Shown here piece by piece: positions 1-8,407 of a stretch of 64,000 nt of DNA. The DNA comes from Bacteroidaceae bacterium (GTDB taxonomy: Bacteria; Bacteroidota; Bacteroidia; Bacteroidales; Bacteroidaceae). Every line of letters starts with the position of its first letter. Positions within the stretch are counted from its first letter, which is position 1. The position numbers were made by a program, and so were the translations under genes. The notes under the pieces are model-generated. The model ran no database searches. It was not told where the DNA came from and worked only from the letters and a program-made list of their open reading frames with translations. The DNA lies in the NCBI GenBank assembly GCA_017442855.1, contig JAFSPM010000018.1:1-64000 (forward strand), given 5' to 3'.

Positions 1-97
1 TAATGCCAAGTTTGAGAAGGCATTGGCTGTGAAGGGCACAGATGCCCGTTCTTCTAAGGATCGTGTGGAGAAATGGCTGAAAGAAGTTGGATTCTAA
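1..97 (+). CDS. 3' end of an unidentified gene (partial)
   Basis: An open frame enters from the left edge (first full codon at 2) and ends at TAA 95-97. Only 31 residues are visible, a charged helical tail that ends in WLKEVGF. It is on the + strand and codon use resembles the neighbours, so it is probably the C-terminus of a real cytoplasmic protein. I do not recognise the family from so short a piece. Confidence 0.55.
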   Translation, partial: NAKFEKALAVKGTDARSSKDRVEKWLKEVGF

Positions 98-131
98 ACA
101 ATAATCGCAAAGGCAGACCTATTGGCCTGCC

Positions 132-195
132 TTATTCATTACTTCTTAAAGAAGTCAATCTTGCACCTGTGTCCTCTGGCCTTACGGCAAAAAAC
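132..195 (-). pseudogene. M15 peptidase 3'-end-like fragment
   Basis: Read on the minus strand this gives FFAVRPEDTGAR... and a TAA stop at 134-132. The FAVRP part, at nearly the same distance from the stop, matches the C-terminus of the adjacent M15 peptidase (FAVRPKDNRRKISFFMN); about 19 nt around the GCCGTAAGGCCA core are almost identical. No upstream zinc-site sequence is present. It may be a leftover of a tandem paralogue or a short repeat containing a GCC-GTAA-GGC mini-hairpin. Confidence 0.35.
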
Positions 196-287
196 AGCTA
201 ATAGGCCGAACGGCACCGTTCGAGAATTAGTTCATAATAAAGTTAACAACATCCCTCACCATCCTGAGACAATGGGCCAGATTAATA

Positions 288-794
288 TTAATTCATAAAA
301 AAAGAAATCTTCCGACGGTTGTCCTTTGGCCTTACGGCAAAGTGTATCCAATATACGGAGCCTCGCTTTTCAAGGAAGAGCTCATCAAAGTCCTGCTTCT
401 TCTGGTCGGCTATCCTGATGACTGTATCCATCAGATGAACAGCATGTTCTACCCCCATACAACGGATATCTACGGCACAGCCCGTCATGTGGTTGCTGGT
501 TCTGCTGGGTTTAAGTCCTGCTTGCTCCATTGCCAGCATGACTTGATACGACCTGAAACCCTGGTTAATCACTAACGGCTCAACATCTTTTGAGGTCTCG
601 TAATCCTCATCGGGAGCCAACACATACTGCCTGTTATAGCGCTCGCGCAAAGGCTCTAACCAGTTATCGCAGAGGTCTATCATGTTTAATATGGCCTCCA
701 AAGGTGGCTCATTATTGTCTTCAGTTTTGAAGTTCGTTTTCGTCATTTCTTCCAAAGTAAAGTGAGACGATAATAATTGTTTTCTATCTAGCAT
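288..794 (-). CDS. M15-type peptidase (D-Ala-D-Ala carboxypeptidase / endolysin-like)
   Basis: A 168-residue protein with the two zinc-site signatures of the peptidase M15A / VanY-like fold: SNHMTGCAVDIRC (HxxGxAxD, His and Asp ligands, about residue 105) and WIHFAVRP (His ligand, near the C-terminus). The family cleaves peptidoglycan cross-bridge peptides, and the size matches stand-alone, phage-endolysin-like members. A longer frame runs back to 884, but family members usually start near the LSSHFTLEEMTKTNF segment, so I chose ATG 794-792. No signal peptide is evident with this start; export or lysis partners are not seen nearby. Function assigned by motif; physiological role is inference. 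Confidence 0.75.
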   Translation of the reverse strand: MLDRKQLLSSHFTLEEMTKTNFKTEDNNEPPLEAILNMIDLCDNWLEPLRERYNRQYVLAPDEDYETSKDVEPLVINQGFRSYQVMLAMEQAGLKPSRTSNHMTGCAVDIRCMGVEHAVHLMDTVIRIADQKKQDFDELFLEKRGSVYWIHFAVRPKDNRRKISFFMN

Positions 795-924
795 AATTTT
801 CAATTTTACTACGTAACAATTTTGTCGCGACTCGGCCAAATCAATGCAAGCATCTTTGGCACTCGCTGCTTCAAAAAGTCTCAATTCTCAATTATTATAT
901 AGCTCTTCTGGAAACTGATATCTG

Positions 925-1020
925 ATGGCCATGCTGGCATTGACAATGCAGGCACAGACAACAGCTGACGCCAAAGGCCGTGAAGCAGTAATGCAGAAAA
1001 CGGGCAAAACACTTGCATAG
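925..1020 (+). pseudogene. Possible secreted-protein N-terminal fragment
   Basis: A 31-codon frame (MAMLALTMQAQTTADAKG...) looks like the end of a signal peptide (LALTMQAQ) followed by a short mature segment, then TAG. It lies in the gap between the M15 gene and the GH3 gene with no continuation. It could be the scar of a deleted secreted protein or a chance frame. Confidence 0.25.
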
Positions 1021-1082
1021 TTCGCTAATGTTTGCCAACTTTGTAGGACAATTATAACAACCATAATAAATTATTAAGACAA

Positions 1083-3284
1083 ATGAAGAAGTCAATCTTT
1101 TTGCTGGCTGCATCTATGATGATGGGTGTAACCTATGCACAACAGAGTAATCCGCTTCTACAACATGAGGCTAAGATTACTGAAATTATCAAGAGCATGA
1201 CATTGGAAGAGAAGGTGGAGATGCTGCATGGCAAGACCATGTTCTCTTCTGCAGGTGTTGAACGACTGGGCATTGCCGACATGAAATATGCCGACGGTCC
1301 TTTTGGTATTCGTGAGGAATTAGAGGATCACTCATGGACACCCCTGGGTTGGGATGTTGACCGTGCTACTTTCTTCCCTACTGGCTCAGCATTAGCAGCT
1401 ACCTGGTGCCCAGGTATTGCTTACGAGTATGGTAAGGGTATGGCCATTGAGGCTAAACTACGTGGCAAGGACATGATTCTGGGTCCTGCCATGAACATTC
1501 AGCGTCTGCCTACTGGTGGTCGTACCTATGAGTACCTGAGTGAAGATCCTTTGCTGTCAGGCATATTGGCAGTGGGCTACACCAAGGGTTCCCAAGATCA
1601 GAACGAGGCTGTTTGCCTGAAGCACTTTGCCGTGAACAGTCAGGAGAACATGCGAGGTTTCATCAACGCCAACATCTCTGAGCGTGCCTTGCGTGAAATA
1701 TACCTCACCCCATTTGAAATGGCTGTGAAGGAAGGTAATGCTTGGGGCGTGATGGCTGCATACAACAAAATTTGGGGTACTTGGTGTTCTGAGAACTTCA
1801 ACTTGCAGAACAATATCCTACGCAACGAATGGGGCTTCAAGGGCATGATTATCAGCGACTGGGGTGGTACCCACTCTACCGTTGGTGCTGCTTTGGGTGG
1901 CTTGGAAGTAGAGATGCCTGGCAATACATATATGGGACAAGCACTGATTGACTCAGTGAATTCTGGTGCTGTACCTATGGAGGTAATTGATGCCAAGGTG
2001 CGCAACATTCTGCGTGTACGCTTTACCGTAAATCCTGTGCCTGCTAATGTTGCTAACCAAAAGGTGGCTTCTCAGCCAGAGACACAGGCCATTGCCTACA
2101 AGGTGGCTTCCAAGAGCATCGTATTGCTGAAAAATGAAGGTCTGTTGCCGCTAAGCAACAAAGTGAAGACCATTGCTGTGGTTGGTGACAATGCTACCCG
2201 TACCATGGCACTAGGTGGTGTTGGCGCTGGTGTGAAGACCCTCTATGAGGTAACTCCATTGGAAGGCTTGCAGAAGGCTTTGAAGGGCAAGGCAAGGATT
2301 CGCTACGCTCGTGGCTATGAGCCTGCTCCACAAGCTCGTTGGGGACAGAAGTTGCCTGAGAATGCTATGGAGGAATATGAGAAGCGTATGAAGGCCCTGA
2401 AGAAGGAAGCGCTGAAGGTGGTGAAGGGTGCCGACTTGGTAATCTTCATTGGTGGTGACAACCGTGAGGTTGAGACCGAGGGTTCTGACCGTACTACAAT
2501 CAAGTTGCCATTCGACCAGGAAGACTTGTTGGAAGACATTGCAGAGATCAATCCTAACATCGTGGCTGTGATGGTAGCTGGTGCTCCTGTAGACCTGCGT
2601 GAGGTAGAGCCTATCGCAAAGAGCTTGGTATATAGCTGGTTTAACGGTACCGAAGGTGGTAACGCACTGGCTGATGTTCTGACTGGCAAGATTGCTCCCT
2701 CAGGCAAACTGCCTTTCACCTTCCCAAGAAAATTGGAAGATTCTCCTGCATACGCACTGGGTGTATATCCTCAGCAGGAACAAGGTGGTGGTGATGTGTT
2801 CGTGAACCTCGTTAACCGTGACCGCTTCGCTATACGCAAGGCTGATGCCGACTATTCTGAGGGTATCTTCGTGGGCTATCGCTGGTACACCACCAAGAAC
2901 GTGAAGCCTATGTATGCTTTCGGCTATGGCTTGTCATACGTGCCATTCAAATATTCAAACTTGAATGCTAAGGTAGAGGGTGAGAACATTGAGGTGACTT
3001 TCGACTTAGCTAACCAGGGTAACATGGAGGCAGAAGAAGTGTCTCAGGTTTATATCGGTCGTCCTGACTCTAAGGTAGAGCGTCCTAAGTATGAACTGAA
3101 GGGCTTTAAGCGTACAGCTGTGAAGGCTGGTGAAACTACTAAGATAACAATCAGCATTCCTAAGGATCGTCTGCGTCATTGGAACGAGTTCCAGCATGCA
3201 TGGAATGTAGAGGGTGGCAAGGCCGTTATCTACGTAGGTGGTTCTTCTGACAACCTGCCTTTGCAGACTACTGTAGAAATCTAA
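1083..3284 (+). CDS. Glycoside hydrolase family 3 beta-glucosidase-like enzyme, secreted
   Basis: A 733-residue protein with a cleavable signal peptide (MKKSIFLLAASMMMGVTYAQ). The N-terminal GH3 barrel has the KHFAVNSQE segment and the nucleophile motif GMIISDWGGTH (Asp259); the C-terminal half has the GH3 alpha/beta sandwich (IVLLKNEGLLPL, VVGDNA, GAPVDLREVEPIAKSLVYSWFNGTEGG) and a fibronectin-III-like domain at about 640-733. It should hydrolyse non-reducing beta-linked glucosyl or related sugars in the periplasm. The exact sugar cannot be read from sequence. It is monocistronic: an intrinsic terminator follows at once. ATG 1083 is directly before the signal peptide. Confidence 0.92.
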   Translation: MKKSIFLLAASMMMGVTYAQQSNPLLQHEAKITEIIKSMTLEEKVEMLHGKTMFSSAGVERLGIADMKYADGPFGIREELEDHSWTPLGWDVDRATFFPTGSALAATWCPGIAYEYGKGMAIEAKLRGKDMILGPAMNIQRLPTGGRTYEYLSEDPLLSGILAVGYTKGSQDQNEAVCLKHFAVNSQENMRGFINANISERALREIYLTPFEMAVKEGNAWGVMAAYNKIWGTWCSENFNLQNNILRNEWGFKGMIISDWGGTHSTVGAALGGLEVEMPGNTYMGQALIDSVNSGAVPMEVIDAKVRNILRVRFTVNPVPANVANQKVASQPETQAIAYKVASKSIVLLKNEGLLPLSNKVKTIAVVGDNATRTMALGGVGAGVKTLYEVTPLEGLQKALKGKARIRYARGYEPAPQARWGQKLPENAMEEYEKRMKALKKEALKVVKGADLVIFIGGDNREVETEGSDRTTIKLPFDQEDLLEDIAEINPNIVAVMVAGAPVDLREVEPIAKSLVYSWFNGTEGGNALADVLTGKIAPSGKLPFTFPRKLEDSPAYALGVYPQQEQGGGDVFVNLVNRDRFAIRKADADYSEGIFVGYRWYTTKNVKPMYAFGYGLSYVPFKYSNLNAKVEGENIEVTFDLANQGNMEAEEVSQVYIGRPDSKVERPKYELKGFKRTAVKAGETTKITISIPKDRLRHWNEFQHAWNVEGGKAVIYVGGSSDNLPLQTTVEI

Positions 3285-3301
3285 TAGCTGCATAAGCTAA
3301 C

Positions 3302-3333
3302 AAAAAGGGCTGCATCTTTGCAGCCTTTTTTTT
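3302..3333 (+). terminator. Intrinsic terminator after the GH3 gene
   Basis: GGCTGCA (3308-3314) pairs with TGCAGCC (3319-3325) across a short TCTT loop and is followed by a run of eight T. It closes the GH3 transcript before the convergent DMT-transporter gene. Confidence 0.85.
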
Positions 3334-3381
3334 GTTATTGGACACTGGGCGTTTCTTTTAAACCACAAAACCAATCCCCTA

Positions 3382-4248
3382 TTATTTCCAAGACCTATAG
3401 GACTGCAGCAGCACGCTGAGAAGAATCAGGGCAATGCCAAGATAGAAGGAGAAATTGATTTCTCGTCCCTCGCCAAAAATAAGGAATGCCAGAATGATAG
3501 TATAGCAAGGCTCAAGATTGTAAGTGAGGTTGACGGTAAAGGCAGAGAGCCGCTTCAGGGCTTGAATCTGTAACAAATACATGCCTACAGTGCAGAACAG
3601 AGCGTGGCATAGCATGAACCACAGGTTACTGCCTTCGGGAAGTACCATCACAGGCTGATTACTCGGGAAGAAATATAAGTAAACAGGAATAATCATACTC
3701 ACAATAACGAGGCCTCCTGACATCTGGTACAACAACACATCCCTGCTTCGTATGCCCACGCTGGCTTTCTTATTACAGATGGCATACAAGGCACATACCG
3801 CCGAAGATACAATGCCTATCATAATGCCATAACGATAACGGGCATCGAAGGAGAAGATGCACAACACGCCTGCTACCGTGATGAGCGAGAAGAAAAGCTC
3901 TACCCACGATAGTTTGCGTTTGAATATCATTGGCTCGAATAGAGCAGTAAAGAAACCTATCGTTGAGAAACAGATTACGCCAATAGACACATTGGAAGCC
4001 TTGATGGAGCCATAAAACAATATCCAATGGAAACCGAGCAAGGCGCCACAGCCACAAAGTTGCAAGACTTTGCGCCACTCCAACTTAGGCAGCCCGGTAA
4101 ACACCAGTAGGATGCAGCTGGTGAACAACATGCGGTACCACACGATATCCACCTCGTTGAGCGTGATCAAGCGTCCGAACAAGCCAGTAAAGCCTGCCAG
4201 CAACACGCTGAGATGCAGCTGTATGAATCCTTTCTGGGTTTCGCTCAT
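3382..4248 (-). CDS. EamA/DMT-superfamily permease
   Basis: A 288-residue hydrophobic protein with about ten predicted membrane segments arranged as two EamA repeats (first repeat ends near residue 140; second contains YQMSGGLVIVSMIIPVYLYF and ends LGIALILLSVLLQ). The drug/metabolite transporter superfamily moves amino acids, metabolites or drugs across the inner membrane; the substrate is not predictable here. It starts 5 bp after the stop of the upstream nucleotide hydrolase and is probably the last gene of a three-gene minus-strand operon with the PPTase. Confidence 0.88.
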   Translation of the reverse strand: MSETQKGFIQLHLSVLLAGFTGLFGRLITLNEVDIVWYRMLFTSCILLVFTGLPKLEWRKVLQLCGCGALLGFHWILFYGSIKASNVSIGVICFSTIGFFTALFEPMIFKRKLSWVELFFSLITVAGVLCIFSFDARYRYGIMIGIVSSAVCALYAICNKKASVGIRSRDVLLYQMSGGLVIVSMIIPVYLYFFPSNQPVMVLPEGSNLWFMLCHALFCTVGMYLLQIQALKRLSAFTVNLTYNLEPCYTIILAFLIFGEGREINFSFYLGIALILLSVLLQSYRSWK

Positions 4249-4252
4249 GGTT

Positions 4253-4675
4253 TTATGATTCGTTTCCCATGATGGCTGTCAGGTTTGTAAATAATTCCTC
4301 CTCACTTCCATAGGGATGAATCTGGAAATAAGGGTCACCTGTAAGCATAGCGGAAAGCTGTGTCTTGCTATTATCATAAAAGATATGACAAGGTTTGCCT
4401 AAATGTTCAGCATATGCAAGTTCATAACCCACGCCCAATGAAGGACAAGTACATTCGGCAATCACCATATCACATTCCTTGAGCCAAGCAGTATCCTGTT
4501 CGTAAATAACAGCATCCTTGCTCCTGCCCTGTTCCTTAAGGTTCAATTTCGAACTGCCCACATGTTCTGTGAGTACCGTGCCGTATTGATGCAGAAACTC
4601 AATCATCCTCCGATATAAGGCAGCATCCACACGTCCACCACGAATAGAACCGGCAAAATAAAACTTCTTTTTCAT
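4253..4675 (-). CDS. DNPH1-like nucleoside 2-deoxyribosyltransferase-fold hydrolase
   Basis: A 140-residue protein. The N-terminal motif YFAGSIRGGR and the segment VIAECTCPSLGVGYELAYA (catalytic Glu in GYE, about residue 93) are those of the 2'-deoxynucleoside 5'-phosphate N-hydrolase branch of the nucleoside deoxyribosyltransferase fold. Such enzymes split deoxynucleotides into base and deoxyribose 5-phosphate in the cytoplasm. It lies 3 bp from the PPTase stop and 4 bp from the DMT gene, so the three are probably co-transcribed, although no functional link is clear. Confidence 0.8.
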   Translation of the reverse strand: MKKKFYFAGSIRGGRVDAALYRRMIEFLHQYGTVLTEHVGSSKLNLKEQGRSKDAVIYEQDTAWLKECDMVIAECTCPSLGVGYELAYAEHLGKPCHIFYDNSKTQLSAMLTGDPYFQIHPYGSEEELFTNLTAIMGNES

Positions 4676-4678
4676 ATC

Positions 4679-5239
4679 TTAATAGCAATAGCTGTATATA
4701 TAGCGGTTATCTTCACTGACAACAGTTGTAAGCGATGCAGGCGGGTTAACCAACACCTTCTTCATATCTCGACTGATGCCCTCTCCGCTCAGTTTCAGCA
4801 CCGCCTCTTTCTGCGTCCATAGTTTGATAAACTCGACATCAGGGCGTTCAGCCTGTTGAATTTGAAGAATCTCATCAGGATTCATGGTATAATCTACCAA
4901 CGTCTGTTTGTACTCACGAATGGACTCAATATCTACACCTACAGGTTTATCTGATAGGATGCAGATAGCCGCCTCCCTACAATGACTCAAATTAAAATGT
5001 ATCTCTGGATGCGCCACCATAAATGGTTTGCCATGCTTGCCATACTCAAACACAGGCTTCTCGGTAATGCCATATTCCTGCTGTAAGCCTTCGCATAGCA
5101 AGAGATACGCAGCCACACAAGTGCGCTGTCCCAGTTCGTGCTTAAACTTTAGGGCTTGCTCCCGACGCTGCGCCGACAACTCGTTCAGTGCCGTCTCAAA
5201 GTCGAAGTCGTAAATATGATCATTGATATAAATGGCCAT
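4679..5239 (-). CDS. 4'-phosphopantetheinyl transferase, Sfp type
   Basis: A 186-residue protein with the two Sfp-superfamily signatures: VGVDIESI (Mg-binding Asp and Glu) and KLWTQKEAVLKLSGEG (W-KEA-K). It transfers phosphopantetheine from CoA to the serine of carrier proteins. The frame extends to GTG 5258-5260, but ATG 5239 (MAIYINDHIYDF) matches the start of family members better. It is a candidate to activate the ACP encoded at 14210-14455, which belongs to a dedicated lipid/polyene-type cluster 7 kb away; that pairing is inference. A TACCTTTG -7-like element lies upstream on the minus strand. Confidence 0.88.
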   Translation of the reverse strand: MAIYINDHIYDFDFETALNELSAQRREQALKFKHELGQRTCVAAYLLLCEGLQQEYGITEKPVFEYGKHGKPFMVAHPEIHFNLSHCREAAICILSDKPVGVDIESIREYKQTLVDYTMNPDEILQIQQAERPDVEFIKLWTQKEAVLKLSGEGISRDMKKVLVNPPASLTTVVSEDNRYIYSYCY

Positions 5240-5259
5240 TACCGTTGTTTTTATGGGCA

Positions 5260-5267
5260 CAAAGGTA
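5260..5267 (-). promoter_or_regulatory. Bacteroidetes -7 element for the PPTase operon
   Basis: On the minus strand this reads TACCTTTG, a match to TAnnTTTG, 21 bp upstream of the PPTase ATG. A good -33 TTTG is not seen. It is back to back with a + strand -7 element 21 bp away. Confidence 0.45.
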
Positions 5268-5288
5268 CAGAATTATTTTTAAAATCAC

Positions 5289-5296
5289 TAACTTTG
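5289..5296 (+). promoter_or_regulatory. Bacteroidetes -7 element for the lipoprotein esterase
   Basis: TAACTTTG fits the TAnnTTTG consensus and is 34 bp upstream of ATG 5330. The expected -33 position falls inside the divergent minus-strand -7 element, so the two promoters probably exclude each other. Confidence 0.55.
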
Positions 5297-5329
5297 CAGC
5301 GATTTGAAAATATCACAAATAACAAGCAT

Positions 5330-6607
5330 ATGAAAAAGCTATTAATGATGGGCGCCACCTTACTGGTAGCAGCCTGCGGTCCACGTCCTATGGCCGAAGT
5401 AGAGAAAGTAGATATTTGCACCGAAGTAGGTGATTTTGGTATGATGGTAAATGCCATTGAAATCACAGTGAACAATCCTCGTTCTATCAAGGGATTGAAA
5501 GCTACTGATTTCGACTTGGTGAATAATGTACCTGGCGGATATATGAACCCCGCTACAGGCAAAATGTATGAAGAATACGAGGACGATGGCATTGTGGTAA
5601 GTACTGACAAGAACGTGCTTCGCATCGAAGCTACTCCTTTCAGCAAAGCAGGCAGAAGGGAAGATTTCAGAAAAGTTATTCCTTGGGAACTGCATTGCAC
5701 TGTTGACTCGGCGCTGAACGTGACACCCGATAAGGTTACAGGCGAGAGGATAGATGTGTTGGACGATTGCATCAAGGGTAGCTTTACTTTTGCTGGTCTG
5801 ACACGCGAGTATATGTTGCACCTGCCTAAGGACAAAAACGGCGATGTAATCCCCAATGTACCTTTGTTGGTATGGCAGATTGGTGGTGGTGAATATGACA
5901 AGGATATGATGACCGTAGCTACCGCCAACCGTTGTCTGGTGTCATTGGCAAAAGAGGGCATTCCTTGTGCTGCACTGGTATTTGCCATTGCTAACCCAAA
6001 CTATAGCTATAGTGCCTCTCTATATCCAGAGAAGATTGAGTTGATCGATCGCAACAATGCCCTCCAGATGGCATTTATCGAACAACTGATTGCTGAGGGC
6101 AAAGTGGATGGCAGCAAGTTGTTCTGTGCAGGTGCTTCGTCTGGTGGCGGTTGCACCATGCGTTTCATGATGCAGTTTGCCAACCGTTTCAAGGCTGCCA
6201 TTCCTTGTTGTGCGATGGATCCAATCGTGCCTATTCATCAGGTGGAGGAAAAATATCCTGGTCAATACACCGACGATGTAGAGAAGGTTTGGAAGAGTGA
6301 TAAGGCCGTATATAAGTGGAACGGCGCCGATATGGAACTGGGTGCAATGAACATCGAGGCTTTCGTAAACCTGCCTATGTACTTTGTACATGCTGAGAGC
6401 GACCGCACCTGCAAGGTAGCCAGTACGTATGCCTATACAGAAGCTCGCAAGCGCTTAGGAGCCACACAAGATAAGATGTTGATCTACTCTGACGAGGAGT
6501 TGGCGAAATGGAATGTGCCAGCTATGTTGTCACACTTCAGCTGGGTGCCTCTGTTGAACGACTACGCAGAAGGTTCACCAATGAACTGGTTGGTAAAGCA
6601 ATTCTAA
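5330..6607 (+). CDS. Alpha/beta-hydrolase (esterase-like) lipoprotein
   Basis: The start is ATG 5330, giving a 425-residue protein with a lipoprotein signal (LLMMGATLLVAAC, Cys about residue 15); upstream in-frame codons to 5156 overlap the divergent PPTase and have no promoter. An N-terminal beta-rich domain (about 20-150) precedes a hydrolase domain with PLLVWQIGGGEYD and the nucleophile elbow GASSGGGCTMRF (GxSxGG), then FVHAESDRTC as likely acid region. This resembles prolyl-oligopeptidase-like or PHB-depolymerase/feruloyl-esterase-like enzymes that deacylate polysaccharides. A role on plant glycans is inferred from nearby glycosidases. A TAACTTTG promoter element lies upstream. Confidence 0.72.
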   Translation: MKKLLMMGATLLVAACGPRPMAEVEKVDICTEVGDFGMMVNAIEITVNNPRSIKGLKATDFDLVNNVPGGYMNPATGKMYEEYEDDGIVVSTDKNVLRIEATPFSKAGRREDFRKVIPWELHCTVDSALNVTPDKVTGERIDVLDDCIKGSFTFAGLTREYMLHLPKDKNGDVIPNVPLLVWQIGGGEYDKDMMTVATANRCLVSLAKEGIPCAALVFAIANPNYSYSASLYPEKIELIDRNNALQMAFIEQLIAEGKVDGSKLFCAGASSGGGCTMRFMMQFANRFKAAIPCCAMDPIVPIHQVEEKYPGQYTDDVEKVWKSDKAVYKWNGADMELGAMNIEAFVNLPMYFVHAESDRTCKVASTYAYTEARKRLGATQDKMLIYSDEELAKWNVPAMLSHFSWVPLLNDYAEGSPMNWLVKQF

Positions 6608-6630
6608 TAGAACAAGAATCCCCATAGCTC

Positions 6631-6672
6631 CTCCCCTCTCGAGGGGAGGTGGCTCGAAGAGCCAGAGGGGTA
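6631..6672. repeat. REP-like palindromic element
   Basis: The 18-bp palindrome CTCCCCTCTCGAGGGGAG (6631-6648) is followed by a second small stem, GGCTCGAAGAGCC, and by AGAGGGGT. This GC-rich double hairpin sits between the esterase stop and the dehydratase start in otherwise AT-rich spacer. It resembles the CTCCCC...GAGGGG extragenic repeats seen across Bacteroidetes genomes. It could act as a terminator or an mRNA-stabilising hairpin; that is inference. Confidence 0.6.
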
Positions 6673-6685
6673 AAAGCTTTTTATT

Positions 6686-8407
6686 ATGGAACTGAACAGT
6701 CAAAAGGTTAGACAGTTAGCACCCGAGAACGACCCACTGAAAATTGGTATGGGTTGGACGGTAGCTGACCTTGACAAGCCTCAGATATTGGTGGAGAGCA
6801 CCTTTGGTGATTCCCACCCTGGCAGTGCGCACCTCGACCAGTTTGTTGGTGAAGCTGTAAAAAGTATTACTGAGGCTGGTGGCAAAGCAGCTCGCTATTT
6901 TGTGACCGACATATGTGACGGTATTGCCCAAGGACATGATGGTATCAACTATTCATTGGTGAGTCGTGACATGATTGCCAACATGATAGAGATTCATGGC
7001 AACAGTACAGGTTTTGACGGTGGTGTGTTCATTGCCTCGTGCGACAAGTCAGTACCTGCCTGTCTGATGGGATTATGCCGTCTGAATATGCCAAGCATCA
7101 TGATAACAGGGGGTGTGATGGATGCAGGACCTGACCTATTGACATTAGAGCAGATAGGAGCCTACTCTGCCATGTGCCAACGTGGAGAAATCAGCGAAGA
7201 GCAACTGCTATTCTATAAACACCATGCTTGTCCTTCATGTGGCGCCTGCTCGTTTATGGGCACTGCTTCTACAATGCAAATCATGGCAGAGGCTTTGGGT
7301 TTGATGTTGCCAGGATCTGCCCTGATGCCTGCCACCTCTGACGACTTGAAAGAAATGGCATACATTGCAGGAAAACAAGTATTGGAGTTAGTTAAGAAAG
7401 GACTGAAGGTAAGCGATATTGTAACAAAGGAAGCATTTGAAAACGCCATTATGGTGCATGCAGCTATCAGTGGTTCTACTAACTCCTTGTTGCATATTCC
7501 TGCCATTGCCCATGAATTGGGTATTGAAATTGACAGCGATACATTCGACCGAATGCACCGTGGTGCACACTATCTGTTGGATATTCGTCCAGCTGGTCGT
7601 TGGCCAGCACAGTTCTTCTACTATGCAGGTGGTGTTCCAGCTGTGATGGAAGAAATCAAGTCGATGCTGCATCTGGATGCACTTACCGTTACAGGCAAGA
7701 CCTTAGGTGAAAACCTGGAAGAATTGAAAAAGAATGGTTTTTACGATAAATGCGAACAATACCTCAAAAAATGGAACCTGAAGCGTACAGATGTGATTCG
7801 CCGCTTCGACCATCCCATTGGTGACAATGGTACAGTAGTCATTCTAAAAGGCAACCTCGCCCCAGAGGGTTCTGTGGTAAAACATTCTGCTGTGCCCAAG
7901 GAGATGTTCCAGGCCGTACTGAAGGCACGTCCCTTCGATTGCGAAGAAGATGCTATTGCTGCTGTATTGTCGCATCAAATAAAGCCTGGCGATGCAGTGA
8001 TTATCCGCTATGAAGGTCCTAAAGGCTCTGGTATGCCTGAGATGTTTTATACTACCGAAGCTATATCCTCTGATGCCGAATTGGGCAAGAGCATTGCCCT
8101 GATTACTGATGGACGATTCTCTGGAGCATCTAAGGGGCCAGCCATCGGACATGTTTCACCAGAAGCAGCAGAAGGTGGTCCTATTGCCTTAATCGAGGAA
8201 GGTGATTTGATTAGAATCGATATTCCCAATAGAGTATTAGAAATAGTGGGTATCAATGGAATAGAACTATCTTCTGAAGCAGTACTTGAAATATTGAATA
8301 AACGTAAAGCAGCTTGGGAACCCAAAGAGCCGAAGTACAAATCTGGTGTACTGAAACTATTTTCTGAGAAAGCTGTGTCACCTATGAAAGGAGGATATAT
8401 GGAATGA
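6686..8407 (+). CDS. IlvD/Edd-family dehydratase, probable sugar-acid dehydratase
   Basis: A 573-residue protein along the full length of the IlvD/Edd family, with conserved ASCDKS (Cys119), HACPSCGACSFMGTAST (Cys182 region), HAAISGSTN, GNLAPEGSVVK and LITDGRFSGASKGPAIGHVSPEA. The first iron-sulfur cysteine of classical IlvD (PCNxHL) is absent: the place reads HPGSAHL, as in YjhG-like aldonate dehydratases, and the N-terminal GMGWTVADLD also resembles YjhG. Together with the overlapping GntP gene this suggests dehydration of an imported aldonate (gluconate, xylonate or similar) to a 2-keto-3-deoxy acid rather than branched-chain amino acid synthesis. No aldolase or KDG kinase is seen here. 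Confidence 0.82.
   Translation: MELNSQKVRQLAPENDPLKIGMGWTVADLDKPQILVESTFGDSHPGSAHLDQFVGEAVKSITEAGGKAARYFVTDICDGIAQGHDGINYSLVSRDMIANMIEIHGNSTGFDGGVFIASCDKSVPACLMGLCRLNMPSIMITGGVMDAGPDLLTLEQIGAYSAMCQRGEISEEQLLFYKHHACPSCGACSFMGTASTMQIMAEALGLMLPGSALMPATSDDLKEMAYIAGKQVLELVKKGLKVSDIVTKEAFENAIMVHAAISGSTNSLLHIPAIAHELGIEIDSDTFDRMHRGAHYLLDIRPAGRWPAQFFYYAGGVPAVMEEIKSMLHLDALTVTGKTLGENLEELKKNGFYDKCEQYLKKWNLKRTDVIRRFDHPIGDNGTVVILKGNLAPEGSVVKHSAVPKEMFQAVLKARPFDCEEDAIAAVLSHQIKPGDAVIIRYEGPKGSGMPEMFYTTEAISSDAELGKSIALITDGRFSGASKGPAIGHVSPEAAEGGPIALIEEGDLIRIDIPNRVLEIVGINGIELSSEAVLEILNKRKAAWEPKEPKYKSGVLKLFSEKAVSPMKGGYME

Noticed and set aside
6686-8407. Annotation as dihydroxy-acid dehydratase (ilvD)
   Set aside because: The PCNxHL cysteine is replaced and the gene overlaps a gluconate-type permease, so a sugar-acid dehydratase is more likely.
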